Of a DNA stretch of 64,000 bases, positions 55,950 through 64,000 are shown piece after piece. A model generated the notes under the pieces. That model saw only the letters and a program-made list of their open reading frames with translations. It had not been told where the DNA came from and searched no databases. The position numbers and the translations under genes are program-made. Numbering within the stretch: position 1 is the stretch's first letter; the number at the start of each line of letters is the position of its first letter. Origin of the DNA: an uncultured Myxococcales bacterium (lineage in GTDB: Bacteria; Myxococcota_A; Bradymonadia; UBA7976; VGTA01); assembly GCA_937146725.1 (NCBI GenBank), contig CAKZRU010000015.1:1-64000 (forward strand). Direction: 5' to 3'.

Positions 55950-58874
55950 ATGCTCAAGCTCACCCAAGCCCTAAACAAACAAGCTGATCAAGTCTATCAT
56001 CGCTTAAGCCAATACTTATCAAAGAACTCTGATTTACTGTCAAGTGATGAACTCACAACAACTCTTAATCCAACCATCGTTAAAGGCTTATTTGAGCTCA
56101 TTCATACGACAGCTATGTCAAGCGAGATGAGTACATACCCTTTAGCAGCACAAGATAGTCTGAATGTAGACCGTCAAGATTTAGGTAGTCAAGGTTTAGA
56201 GATCTGTAAAGCTTACCTAAGAACTTTATCTAGCTCCGATACCACAGTCTTATTTCTTACTCTTGAAAAGATTGTTATGAACTCTGGAAAAGGACAGCTT
56301 TTTCAAACCTGGCGAGAGGCTTGGCAAAGATGCTTAGTAACTTGGCTCAAGCAGATAGAAAAGACGCAAAGACTTAAAGAACAGCTGAGTGCGCTTTTAC
56401 CACTGAGTGAGCTTCAAACTCAGTTGTTGAGCCATCATCATCTAGACCTTAAAATGCTGAGTCAAAAAGTAGCAGATTACTTTTCGGGATATCTTGAAGG
56501 TCGAGGAGCACTTAGTCAGCAGCTCGTTATTTTGCTCAATCCGAATCAACATATTGCTTGGGATTTAATTAGCTTGCCGGTGCAAGAACTCATTCAAAAA
56601 AACCTATTGCAAGCTAAGCAAGAGTTATTTGGAACACCGCTTGGTCTCGAGCAAACTAAGGTTCCAGTTCAACTTGTCGCTCAACCTTCCTGTGTTTTTT
56701 TTACGATTACAGAGTTTTTAAAGATTATCTTAAGTAATCAAAAATCGCAGGATTATCCGCTGATTCATAGTCTAATTTATGGTCGATCGGTCCCCAAGCT
56801 TTTTGCAAGAACACCATCTGGCTCCTTACGCTTATGGTTATTACGTGAGTGTCGTACATTATTACAAACAACAGTAAACTTACCTTCGAATGTTCTGATC
56901 ACACATGCTGAAAACTTGTCTCAGGCAGAGTTCAGTTTTTGGGCAGAAATCCTGGAGAGTCTTCGTTGTTTAGATAAGCCGTTTGCTTTATTTCTTCAAA
57001 CAAAGAACATCGAATTTTACGAAGGGCATGAAGCCTTATTTTTCTTTAAAAGGCGACAGATTCTTTGTGAAGTCTTTAGTGAGACCCAAGGTGGAATTGA
57101 GCGTTCTAAGTTATCAGAACGCTTGAGTTCTTGGGACCAAAGATGGAGTTTGGCTTTACTTGGTTATTATCAATCGGAGTATGATGCAGAAGCGCTAAAA
57201 CGCGATGATTTACCGGTGATTGATTTTGATTTGTGGCTTTCAGCAACTCTCAAGCTAGCACCTGAATTACAAGCCTTACTGTGTTTTTATCTTAGTCCTT
57301 TGAGTACATACTTACCCAAACTAGAGTTATTTGATCGTTCATGGTTGTGCAAAGAGTCTGTATGGCACACTCACTTAAATACCCTGATGACAGCCGGTTG
57401 GATTAAACAGATCGGCTCAGACATTAGAAGTACAACAGAGCTACTCGTACAAGTGGTGGAATATCTTGTAAAAACGCCCAAGTATTTAGCCGAAACTTTA
57501 CCAAAAACAGCTTTCGCTTTATTAAGTTTAAGTTCCGATCTTTTAAAAACGATTACAGGTCCAGAGTCTCAAACTTCCGTTCACCATCAGGGCGGATTAA
57601 GCTTTGATTTAGATCAATATCAGTTACATCAGTTAAGGCAACTTACCCAATGGCTTCAAAACTTAAGTCAAGCTTGTGACTTGGGGGCTTCTATTACATT
57701 GAAAACAGTCTTAAAGGGGATTGCAGAAGCCGAGATCGCAAGCGGTCGTCAAGGCTTAAATATATCTAGATTAATCGAATCCTGTTCACAAAAAAGATCG
57801 TCTCCTTTAGTGCTGAATACCGTTGATATAAACTCGGCAACACTTTTTGAATACCAAGAAGAAGTGGCAAGTGTGGCTGGAGATTTAGAATTATTAGCCA
57901 AAGTTTTTAAACTAAGGGCGTATTGGACCTGCCAAAGAGACTTATTGGTATCCACAGTTGATGATCTTGCGAATGCACATCAGATCTTTTGTGAACTATC
58001 TCTCGATGATGAAGCCTTTGAATGTCGAGCAAGCTTTATTCTACTTTTGGCACAATCCGGTCTAGTCGATCTTGCAAAACCTCTGTTAAATATGGAATAT
58101 AATACTTTAGATTTCTGTCAGGTTGATGAATCCTTAGCGATGATTGCAGGTATTGTGGCGGCCCAACGAAATGAGTGGACCCTAGCCTTGACTCATTTTA
58201 GCGGGATTAATGATAAAACAGATGAAGTTTTAATTTGGGAAGCGGTCAGTAGTCTAAAAAGTATATCCGAGTTAAGTTCTGATCCCAAGGTACGACAAAA
58301 ACTATATCAGCAAGTTGCCTTACAGCTCACTGAAAGCCTTAAAAGCATTAAACTGAGTGAAATGATCTCTTTTGATCTTTGTGCATTGTACACATGGATT
58401 GAGGTACTACTTATGGTCATTCTCAAACATACAAGCAACTTTCAAGCATTGTACCAGAGATTACTTAAACTGAGTCAATATCCTGAGCTGAGCCGAGGAC
58501 ATCTTTATTGTGTGTGGACGAGTCAATGCCTAGAGCATTATGCACACTCTCTTTATGCTGAGTCAGCTTTGCTTTTAGCCTCTCCATTGGACTTTGCATT
58601 AAGTCCCATGATTGATGACTTAAAGGCCTTAAAGCAGAAGCTCCAAGGAAGCACCTCACAAGTTCATAAGGCTTGGCACAATGGATACGGGTTATTGTTG
58701 GCTCATTTACAAGATGACACTCAAGTTTTAAATAAACTTATATCGCCACATTGCTATAATTCTCAGCAACGTTCTGTGACTCCTTTACCTCAGAGCCGAA
58801 ACATGCAACATCTAAAGCTTTGGGAACTCTCTGAATCAGGAGATCTTGAGCTTTTTGTTGCTAGCAAACCATGA
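55950..58874 (+). CDS. Large leucine-rich helical protein, unknown
   Basis: 974 residues, no signal peptide or membrane helix. Composition rich in Leu, Gln and Ser with long helices throughout; the last third has helix pairs suggestive of TPR-like repeats (ECRASFILLLAQSGLVDLAKPLL). No catalytic motif that I can identify. It shares an 85-base divergent region with the thioredoxin-TPR gene and ends 2 bases before a tRNA gene on the other strand. Confidence 0.6.
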   Translation: MLKLTQALNKQADQVYHRLSQYLSKNSDLLSSDELTTTLNPTIVKGLFELIHTTAMSSEMSTYPLAAQDSLNVDRQDLGSQGLEICKAYLRTLSSSDTTVLFLTLEKIVMNSGKGQLFQTWREAWQRCLVTWLKQIEKTQRLKEQLSALLPLSELQTQLLSHHHLDLKMLSQKVADYFSGYLEGRGALSQQLVILLNPNQHIAWDLISLPVQELIQKNLLQAKQELFGTPLGLEQTKVPVQLVAQPSCVFFTITEFLKIILSNQKSQDYPLIHSLIYGRSVPKLFARTPSGSLRLWLLRECRTLLQTTVNLPSNVLITHAENLSQAEFSFWAEILESLRCLDKPFALFLQTKNIEFYEGHEALFFFKRRQILCEVFSETQGGIERSKLSERLSSWDQRWSLALLGYYQSEYDAEALKRDDLPVIDFDLWLSATLKLAPELQALLCFYLSPLSTYLPKLELFDRSWLCKESVWHTHLNTLMTAGWIKQIGSDIRSTTELLVQVVEYLVKTPKYLAETLPKTAFALLSLSSDLLKTITGPESQTSVHHQGGLSFDLDQYQLHQLRQLTQWLQNLSQACDLGASITLKTVLKGIAEAEIASGRQGLNISRLIESCSQKRSSPLVLNTVDINSATLFEYQEEVASVAGDLELLAKVFKLRAYWTCQRDLLVSTVDDLANAHQIFCELSLDDEAFECRASFILLLAQSGLVDLAKPLLNMEYNTLDFCQVDESLAMIAGIVAAQRNEWTLALTHFSGINDKTDEVLIWEAVSSLKSISELSSDPKVRQKLYQQVALQLTESLKSIKLSEMISFDLCALYTWIEVLLMVILKHTSNFQALYQRLLKLSQYPELSRGHLYCVWTSQCLEHYAHSLYAESALLLASPLDFALSPMIDDLKALKQKLQGSTSQVHKAWHNGYGLLLAHLQDDTQVLNKLISPHCYNSQQRSVTPLPQSRNMQHLKLWELSESGDLELFVASKP

Positions 58875-58875
58875 A

Positions 58876-58959
58876 TACCAAAGGCCGGGATCGAACCGGC
58901 ACTCCCTTACGGGAAACGGATTTTGAATCCGTCGCGTCTACCAATTCCGCCACTCTGGC
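58876..58959 (-). tRNA. tRNA-Leu(CAA)
   Basis: On the complement: acceptor GCCAGAG/CTTTGGT with two G-T pairs, anticodon stem ACGGA/TCCGT with loop TTCAAAA (anticodon CAA), a long variable arm (CCCGTAAGGGAG), T loop TTCGATC. The long variable arm confirms class II. CCA is not encoded. Confidence 0.93.
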
Positions 58960-59071
58960 TTGCGTGCATAAGAAACATTTAACGATCTTATTCTTAGTTG
59001 TCAAGCTTTTCATGTTAAGTAAGATATGAAAAATATCATTGCTGTTATTGTTACAAGAAGAAGTGAAGTCT

Positions 59072-59782
59072 ATGGCAGATTTTAATAACCATTGGAGGTT
59101 TGGTTTAGTCGCCTCTACAGCGAGTGCGACCGCATTATCATGGATGCAAATGTGTGAAACTCGCTTGCTCCCTCTTTTGGTGATCATTGGTTGGGTTGGC
59201 TCCATTATTCCTGATATTGATAGTGATACAAGCCGGCCACGGAAGTTAATCTTTGATGGTTTATGTCTGATCTTCCCACCGGCCTTAATTTATCGTATAC
59301 CAATATTACATGCCCACCCTTTATATGCTGTGGGGGCTTGGGCATTGATGACTATTCTGATCCTAAAGCCTTTAAAGTGGTCTTTTAAGCGTTTTTCAAA
59401 GCATCGAGGGGTTTTTCACAGTATTCCAGCTGCCCTAATTTACGGGGTGAGCTGTACTTTGTTGGCTGTACATGAATCGGCCTCCAAATCCTTACAGCTT
59501 TCAATTTTAATTGTGGGTGTGATTGGTTTTTTGACTCATTTATTACTCGATGAAATCTGGGCGGTCGACTTCAATGGTAAACTGCCCTCAAGAAAACGCT
59601 CTTTTGGAACAGCTCTCACTTGGGGAGGACGAAGCACTTGGGCGAACTATATACTCTATTTTACCTTACTGATCAGTTTTCGAGCTTATTGGGCCTCATG
59701 GTATGATGAACCCTTTCTTCCAGAGCTATTAAGAGTCACCTTTGAAGCTTGGGGAGGTGCACTATATGAAACTATGTTCTAG
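59072..59782 (+). CDS. YdjM/DUF457-like membrane metal-dependent hydrolase
   Basis: About 236 residues from ATG 59072; a frame opening 11 codons earlier is possible. Several membrane helices, with IIPDIDSDTSRP and FSKHRGVFHSIPAALI as the conserved Asp and His motifs, and FLTHLLLDEIW. Family members are membrane proteins related to LexA-regulated YdjM; the reaction is not established. Confidence 0.82.
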   Translation: MADFNNHWRFGLVASTASATALSWMQMCETRLLPLLVIIGWVGSIIPDIDSDTSRPRKLIFDGLCLIFPPALIYRIPILHAHPLYAVGAWALMTILILKPLKWSFKRFSKHRGVFHSIPAALIYGVSCTLLAVHESASKSLQLSILIVGVIGFLTHLLLDEIWAVDFNGKLPSRKRSFGTALTWGGRSTWANYILYFTLLISFRAYWASWYDEPFLPELLRVTFEAWGGALYETMF

Positions 59783-59829
59783 TCTTCATTTCCTATATGC
59801 TTTGTTGGTAAGAATGGGCCTGAAAACAA

Positions 59830-62800
59830 ATGTTTAAGCGAGTAGTAAATAGACCAATTGCGGTCTTGATGCTGAGTTTAGCGGCCGCATTATTTGGCTT
59901 TCTTGCATATCAACAACGTCCCTTGTCTTTAATGCCCCCTCTCTCTTATCCAACCTTAACGGTTTTAACCAGTTATCAGGGGGCAGCACCCGAAGAGGTT
60001 GAGATTGAAATTACCAATCAATTAGAGGAGCGTTTATCAACTTTAGAAGGTCTAACCTCGATCAGAAGTAGAAGCTTAGCTGGTTTGAGTGAAATTACCT
60101 TAGCCTTACGTTGGGGGACTTCTTTAGATGAAACCCTTCAAAGGGTATATGAAAGGCTTGATCGAGTCGAGTTAGCCAAAGGTGTATCAGCCCCACAAGT
60201 TCTTCGCTATGACCCAAGCCTTGATCCCTTAATGGTCCTTGCTCTTTCATCACCCCAACATCGACTTGATACTAAATCGGATGAGCGACTACAGCTTGCT
60301 AAGCTTCGGCGCTATGCCTTGGAAATCCTTTCGCCTATGCTTTATCAAGTTGATGGTGTGGCGGCGGTTAAAGTCACCGGTGGTGATCAAGCTGAAATTG
60401 AGGTGAAAGTACATTATGCAAGCTTACAGCGTCTAGGCTTGAGTATTGCTGACGTATCTCAAGCCTTACAAAATGCAAATGTAAATCAAGCAGGAGGTTT
60501 ACTACATACCGATAATGGTGATGTTTTAATTCGGACTTTATCAGAGATTAAGTCGATCACAGCTCTCAAAAATCTAGTGATTAAGCATCTTGATACAGCC
60601 CCAGAGTCATTGAGTTCAACAAACAGGACTGATCAAGTCACGGCCAAAAGCAATGCTTGGGTTACCCTTGCTGATATTGCAGATGTTGAAGAAGGCTATG
60701 CGGAACGTAGTTCTTGGGTACAATTAAATCAAGAACCAGCGATTCGAGTACAGATTTATAAACAATCCGAAAGTGATATGGTGGAAATTGCTCATAGGAT
60801 TAAGCAAACACTTAAGGATGAATCATTACTGATCGAAGATCACTCATCCTTATCGAATGCAGATTCTTTAGGATTAAAAGATGAAGCTCAAAAGAAATCT
60901 AAAGACTTTCAACTCAGCATCATCAGTGATCAAGCGACATTTATTGAAAGCGCACTGAGTGAAGTCAATCAAGCCATTGTTTTGGGTGGTTTACTTGCAA
61001 TCTTTATCTTGTATGCCTTTTTAGCGTCATGGAGACAGACTTTTATTATTGCTGTTGCCATTCCCTTGAGTGTGATTCTAGCCTTTGTGCCTTTGGAATT
61101 ATTTAATGTGAGTTTAAACCTCATGTCTTTAGGTGGTCTTGCTCTTGGTGTCGGTATGCTTGTAGATAATTCTGTTGTGGTCTTAGAAAGCATCTATCGT
61201 CAGCAAGAATTAGGCTTAGAGTTTAAACAAGCAGCGGAAAAAGGTGCTCAAGAAGTGGGGAGTGCTGTCTTTGCTTCAACGATGACCACGATTGCAGTTT
61301 TTGCACCGGTTGCCTTTATGGAAGGTTTTGCCGGACAGATTTTTCGAGATCTTGCGCTAACGGTTGTTTCTGCCTTGCTTGCTTCTCTCATCGTCGCCTT
61401 AGCGATCGTACCGACATTAGCGGCTTATCTAAACCATCAGAGTAAAGCAGTAGATGAAGGTATGAGTTTTGCCTTAGAACCTCGTTTAAAGCCCAATCAG
61501 TTTCCGATGTGGCTTGCTCGATGGAAAACGTGCACAACTTTCAAGGCAAGATTAGTGTGTATACTCACTTTACCTTTGTACAGCTTAGAGGGGGGGCTCT
61601 CACTTGTAATTGCTTTTATTTTAGTGCTTGGTTTGAGCTGTATGTGGTTATTAAAAACGATGATCAAACCGATCCTATTCGTTTTGGATATGCTTTTTAG
61701 CCTGATTTCCAAAGGAACAGGCCAATTTTACAATCTAGTACTGAACCTATATATCATTCTACTCAGGCAAAGTATGAAAATACCTTATTTGTTGGTATTT
61801 GCTGCTTTAATGCTCTCTGTTTATGCCTATGAATTGCAAAAAACAATTCCAAGAGCCTTACTGCCGGATGTAGCGCAAAACTTGGTGATTGCAGATTTAG
61901 AGTTTCCGGTAGGCACAAGTTTAGAGGGGACTCAGAGAAGAGTGCAAATATGGCTCACCCATTTTTTGAGTTTATCCGAAGTTAATCGGGTTGATGTGAT
62001 GATTGGACAGGATCAATCAGATGAGCAGCCAGGTGAAAGACGAGGTCCACATCAAGCTCGGCTTTCCCTTGAGTTAGCAAGTGCTCAATATGAAGCGTTG
62101 ATACAGCAAAACTTAAGAGAGTTTGCCAAGCATGAAGCCGGCCTTAAATTACGCCTTTCAAAGCCCACGCTAATCCAACTTAACACACCGATGAGAATCG
62201 TACTCAAAGGTCAAAATCTTGGGCAGTTGGAAAGTACGGAAAAAAAGCTATTCAAAGAGCTAGAGTCACTCGAATTATTATCTGATCTTAGACTAAGTTT
62301 TGGACAGGGGGCTCCAGAGCTTAAGTTAGAGTATGATCATGCAAAACTACGTTATTTAGGCTTGAGTCCCTTAGATTTAGCAGAACAAGTAAAGAGTCAG
62401 TTGAATGGGATTGAAGCTTTGGAGTTAATTTGGCATGGGGAGCGCCTGCCTTTAAGGCTTAATGCCGATTATGCTAGAACGATTCAGCAGCAAGAGTTGT
62501 TGACCTTGCCTATAAGGTCAACAGAAACTAAGAATATTTATCCTTTAGGTTCTTTAGTCTCCTTTAAACCCAGTGAAGGTCCTGCTGAAATTAGACATGT
62601 TGATGGACAAAGGGCAGCAGAGCTTACAGCCCAAGTAACAGCTTTTGAACTCGGCGAAAGTACACGTCAAGTTGAACAAGTTATCAAAGGTTTCCAAATT
62701 CCAGCAACCCTTGAATTAAAGCTTGATGGGCAAGAACAGGAAATGACAGAGAGTAGTCAAGAGTTGAGTGCCGTTTTATTGATTTCACTCTTTTTAGTTT

Positions 62801-63267
62801 TTGTAGTGATGGCTACTCAATTTGAAAGCTTGAAGATTCCTTTATTAATTATGGGAGCTGTCCCTCTTGCCTTAATTGGTGTAAGCATTGGATTATCCTT
62901 GGCTAAAGCATCACTATCTGTTGTTGTTTTTGTGGGGTTGATTACCTTGGGTGGTTTGGTTGTTAATAATGCGATCGTCTTTGTTGATGCGATTCAAAGA
63001 ATTAGTCGTGAGCAAAGTGATTTAAAGCTAGAAGAAGTGCTGATACAGGCTGGCACACAGCGTTTAAGACCTATTTTAATGACCACGCTTACGACTTTGA
63101 TCGCTTTGATCCCAATGTTGGTTGGACATGGAGAAGGCTCTGAGTTGAGAGTGCCTTTGGCCTTAACTTTACTCTCGGGTTTATCTTTCTCAACCCTTCT
63201 TATACTCTTTGTTATACCTGCTTTATATCAACTATTTATTTCTAGGCCGTTGTCTGACCATGTTTAG
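59830..63267 (+). CDS. RND efflux transporter permease (HAE1/AcrB-like)
   Basis: 1145 residues. FKRVVNRPIAVLML TM1, then GAAPEEVEIEITNQLEE porter domain, GVGMLVDNSVVVLESI in TM4 and GGLVVNNAIVFVDAI in TM10. The paired TM4 acids of AcrB (DD) read DN here. Slightly longer than AcrB (1049) because of extra residues around 535-640 between membrane helices. Expected to export lipophilic compounds with an adaptor and outer channel that are not in this window. Its stop overlaps the start of the caspase-like gene by 8 bases. Confidence 0.93.
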   Translation: MFKRVVNRPIAVLMLSLAAALFGFLAYQQRPLSLMPPLSYPTLTVLTSYQGAAPEEVEIEITNQLEERLSTLEGLTSIRSRSLAGLSEITLALRWGTSLDETLQRVYERLDRVELAKGVSAPQVLRYDPSLDPLMVLALSSPQHRLDTKSDERLQLAKLRRYALEILSPMLYQVDGVAAVKVTGGDQAEIEVKVHYASLQRLGLSIADVSQALQNANVNQAGGLLHTDNGDVLIRTLSEIKSITALKNLVIKHLDTAPESLSSTNRTDQVTAKSNAWVTLADIADVEEGYAERSSWVQLNQEPAIRVQIYKQSESDMVEIAHRIKQTLKDESLLIEDHSSLSNADSLGLKDEAQKKSKDFQLSIISDQATFIESALSEVNQAIVLGGLLAIFILYAFLASWRQTFIIAVAIPLSVILAFVPLELFNVSLNLMSLGGLALGVGMLVDNSVVVLESIYRQQELGLEFKQAAEKGAQEVGSAVFASTMTTIAVFAPVAFMEGFAGQIFRDLALTVVSALLASLIVALAIVPTLAAYLNHQSKAVDEGMSFALEPRLKPNQFPMWLARWKTCTTFKARLVCILTLPLYSLEGGLSLVIAFILVLGLSCMWLLKTMIKPILFVLDMLFSLISKGTGQFYNLVLNLYIILLRQSMKIPYLLVFAALMLSVYAYELQKTIPRALLPDVAQNLVIADLEFPVGTSLEGTQRRVQIWLTHFLSLSEVNRVDVMIGQDQSDEQPGERRGPHQARLSLELASAQYEALIQQNLREFAKHEAGLKLRLSKPTLIQLNTPMRIVLKGQNLGQLESTEKKLFKELESLELLSDLRLSFGQGAPELKLEYDHAKLRYLGLSPLDLAEQVKSQLNGIEALELIWHGERLPLRLNADYARTIQQQELLTLPIRSTETKNIYPLGSLVSFKPSEGPAEIRHVDGQRAAELTAQVTAFELGESTRQVEQVIKGFQIPATLELKLDGQEQEMTESSQELSAVLLISLFLVFVVMATQFESLKIPLLIMGAVPLALIGVSIGLSLAKASLSVVVFVGLITLGGLVVNNAIVFVDAIQRISREQSDLKLEEVLIQAGTQRLRPILMTTLTTLIALIPMLVGHGEGSELRVPLALTLLSGLSFSTLLILFVIPALYQLFISRPLSDHV

Positions 63268-64000
63268 TCTATCTTTAGCGATCAATTCTATGTTTTTAAG
63301 TAGTTCAATGAGTCATATATCATCCTATTGGTTCATTGTTTATTTTGCCTTAATCGCAGGTGGCAAAGATCCTCAAAGTAATGACCAAAGTCATCAAGAA
63401 CACCTTTCGCGTCTAATGAGTGCTTTAGAGCAACATCATATTCCTAGCTCACAAATCGCTTTATTTTGGGCTGATGGGGAAGCGGCTGCTCCCGATCGGA
63501 AATTGCCGGCCACCCAAAAACACAGTAACTATTGGGTTGTTCAGGATACGCCATGGGAGGGGTGGTTTGCTAAAGAGGATTTACTTGCCAATACTCGTTG
63601 GGAACAAGTTAAAGTATATCCAGCTAAGCGTTCCGAACTGAGAGCATGGTTTAAATCGATCGTTCCTCAACTTAAGTCCAATGATTCGATCGTTTTAGCG
63701 GTCACTGACCATGGGCGCCCAGATCCCAAAGGATCTTGGCAAACAGCCATTGAGCTTTGGGGAGAAAGCTTAAAGGTGGACGAACTCTATCAAGATTTAC
63801 AGCTTTTACCCCAACAGCTTTCGATTCAACTTTGGATGTCTCAGTGTTTTTCAGGCGGTTTTGCCCAGCTCGCTACGATGGATTCAAGGGTATGTGGTGC
63901 TTTTAGTGCAGCCAGCAACCGACCTGCTTACGGCTGTTTTACTCTTCCTTCAGAGCCTAGTGTAGAAGGCCATTTTTTAAAGTTTTTGGAAGGTCTTAAG
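63260..64000 (+). CDS. Caspase-like (C13/C14 clan CD) cysteine protease, 5' part
   Basis: 247 codons, continuing past the window. Start ATG 63260 lies inside the RND gene end (ATGTTTAG). A hydrophobic N-terminus (~1-33, SYWFIVYFALIAGG) is a likely signal or anchor. The dyad is visible: VTDHG with His151 and MSQCFSGG with Cys196, followed by GAFSAAS, as in legumain/metacaspase-like peptidases. The coupling to an RND pump is unusual. Substrate unknown. Confidence 0.78.
   Translation, partial: MFSLSLAINSMFLSSSMSHISSYWFIVYFALIAGGKDPQSNDQSHQEHLSRLMSALEQHHIPSSQIALFWADGEAAAPDRKLPATQKHSNYWVVQDTPWEGWFAKEDLLANTRWEQVKVYPAKRSELRAWFKSIVPQLKSNDSIVLAVTDHGRPDPKGSWQTAIELWGESLKVDELYQDLQLLPQQLSIQLWMSQCFSGGFAQLATMDSRVCGAFSAASNRPAYGCFTLPSEPSVEGHFLKFLEGLK

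Noticed and set aside
55950..58874. STAND-type ATPase in the 974-residue protein
   Set aside because: No Walker A glycine-rich motif could be found in the sequence.

Overview
The window looks like chromosome from a low-GC Gram-negative bacterium of the former Deltaproteobacteria, most likely Myxococcota (perhaps Bradymonadia-like). This is inferred from many large lipoproteins, thrombospondin type 3 and MopE-type Cys/Asp repeats, an IgGFc-binding-type surface protein, PEGA, TPR and CHAT proteins, a Ser/Thr kinase, and LPS/cell-envelope genes (kdsB, ugd). No rRNA, CRISPR array, prophage or complete insertion sequence is visible. Four tRNAs are present: Val(GAC), Pro(GGG), Arg(CCT) and Leu(CAA).

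Layout. 1-2.7 kb is accessory: the 5' part of an Rpn-family PD-(D/E)XK nuclease/transposase, then a gene ending in a formylglycine-generating-enzyme (C-type lectin) fold whose last ~130 bp look like the variable region of a diversity-generating retroelement (DGR), followed by a hairpin and a GC-rich tail ending in a strong terminator. No reverse transcriptase or template repeat is in the window, so this would be a remote target. 2.7-12.4 kb is a surface-protein region: a lipoprotein esterase, a decayed secreted-protein gene, a MopE-type lipoprotein, a 1732-residue protein with about 36 thrombospondin type 3 units, and a PEGA protein. 12.5-17.5 kb holds an envelope L,D-transpeptidase, a lipoprotein and a DEAD-box helicase. 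17.8-24.9 kb is housekeeping: tRNAs, rpmI-rplT, an IHF/HU protein, a MerR-type HTH protein, a LysM-M23 lipoprotein, apt and an unknown gene. 25-33 kb is metabolism and transport: a dicarboxylate/glutamate symporter, a class V PLP enzyme, YqgE, an LpoA-like lipoprotein, inositol-phosphate synthase and UDP-glucose dehydrogenase. 33-50 kb holds a methyltransferase-KdsB fusion, TPR and CHAT proteins, a histidine kinase, an IgGFc-binding-like lipoprotein, a 3-hydroxyacyl-CoA dehydrogenase, a Ser/Thr kinase and a DEDDh exonuclease. 50-55 kb contains an alkane-hydroxylase operon (alkB-tetR-P450) in which the P450 has serine where the heme-ligating cysteine should be. 55-64 kb has a thioredoxin-TPR protein, a large unknown, a YdjM-like membrane protein, an RND efflux pump and a caspase-like protease cut by the window edge.

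The strongest leads are the DGR-type variable gene without its retroelement, the cysteine-less P450 next to alkB, the methyltransferase-KdsB fusion, and the two clan-CD protease-like proteins (CHAT-TPR and caspase-like) in a region rich in TPR and kinase genes. All functional calls rest on motifs read from the sequence; no database search was possible.
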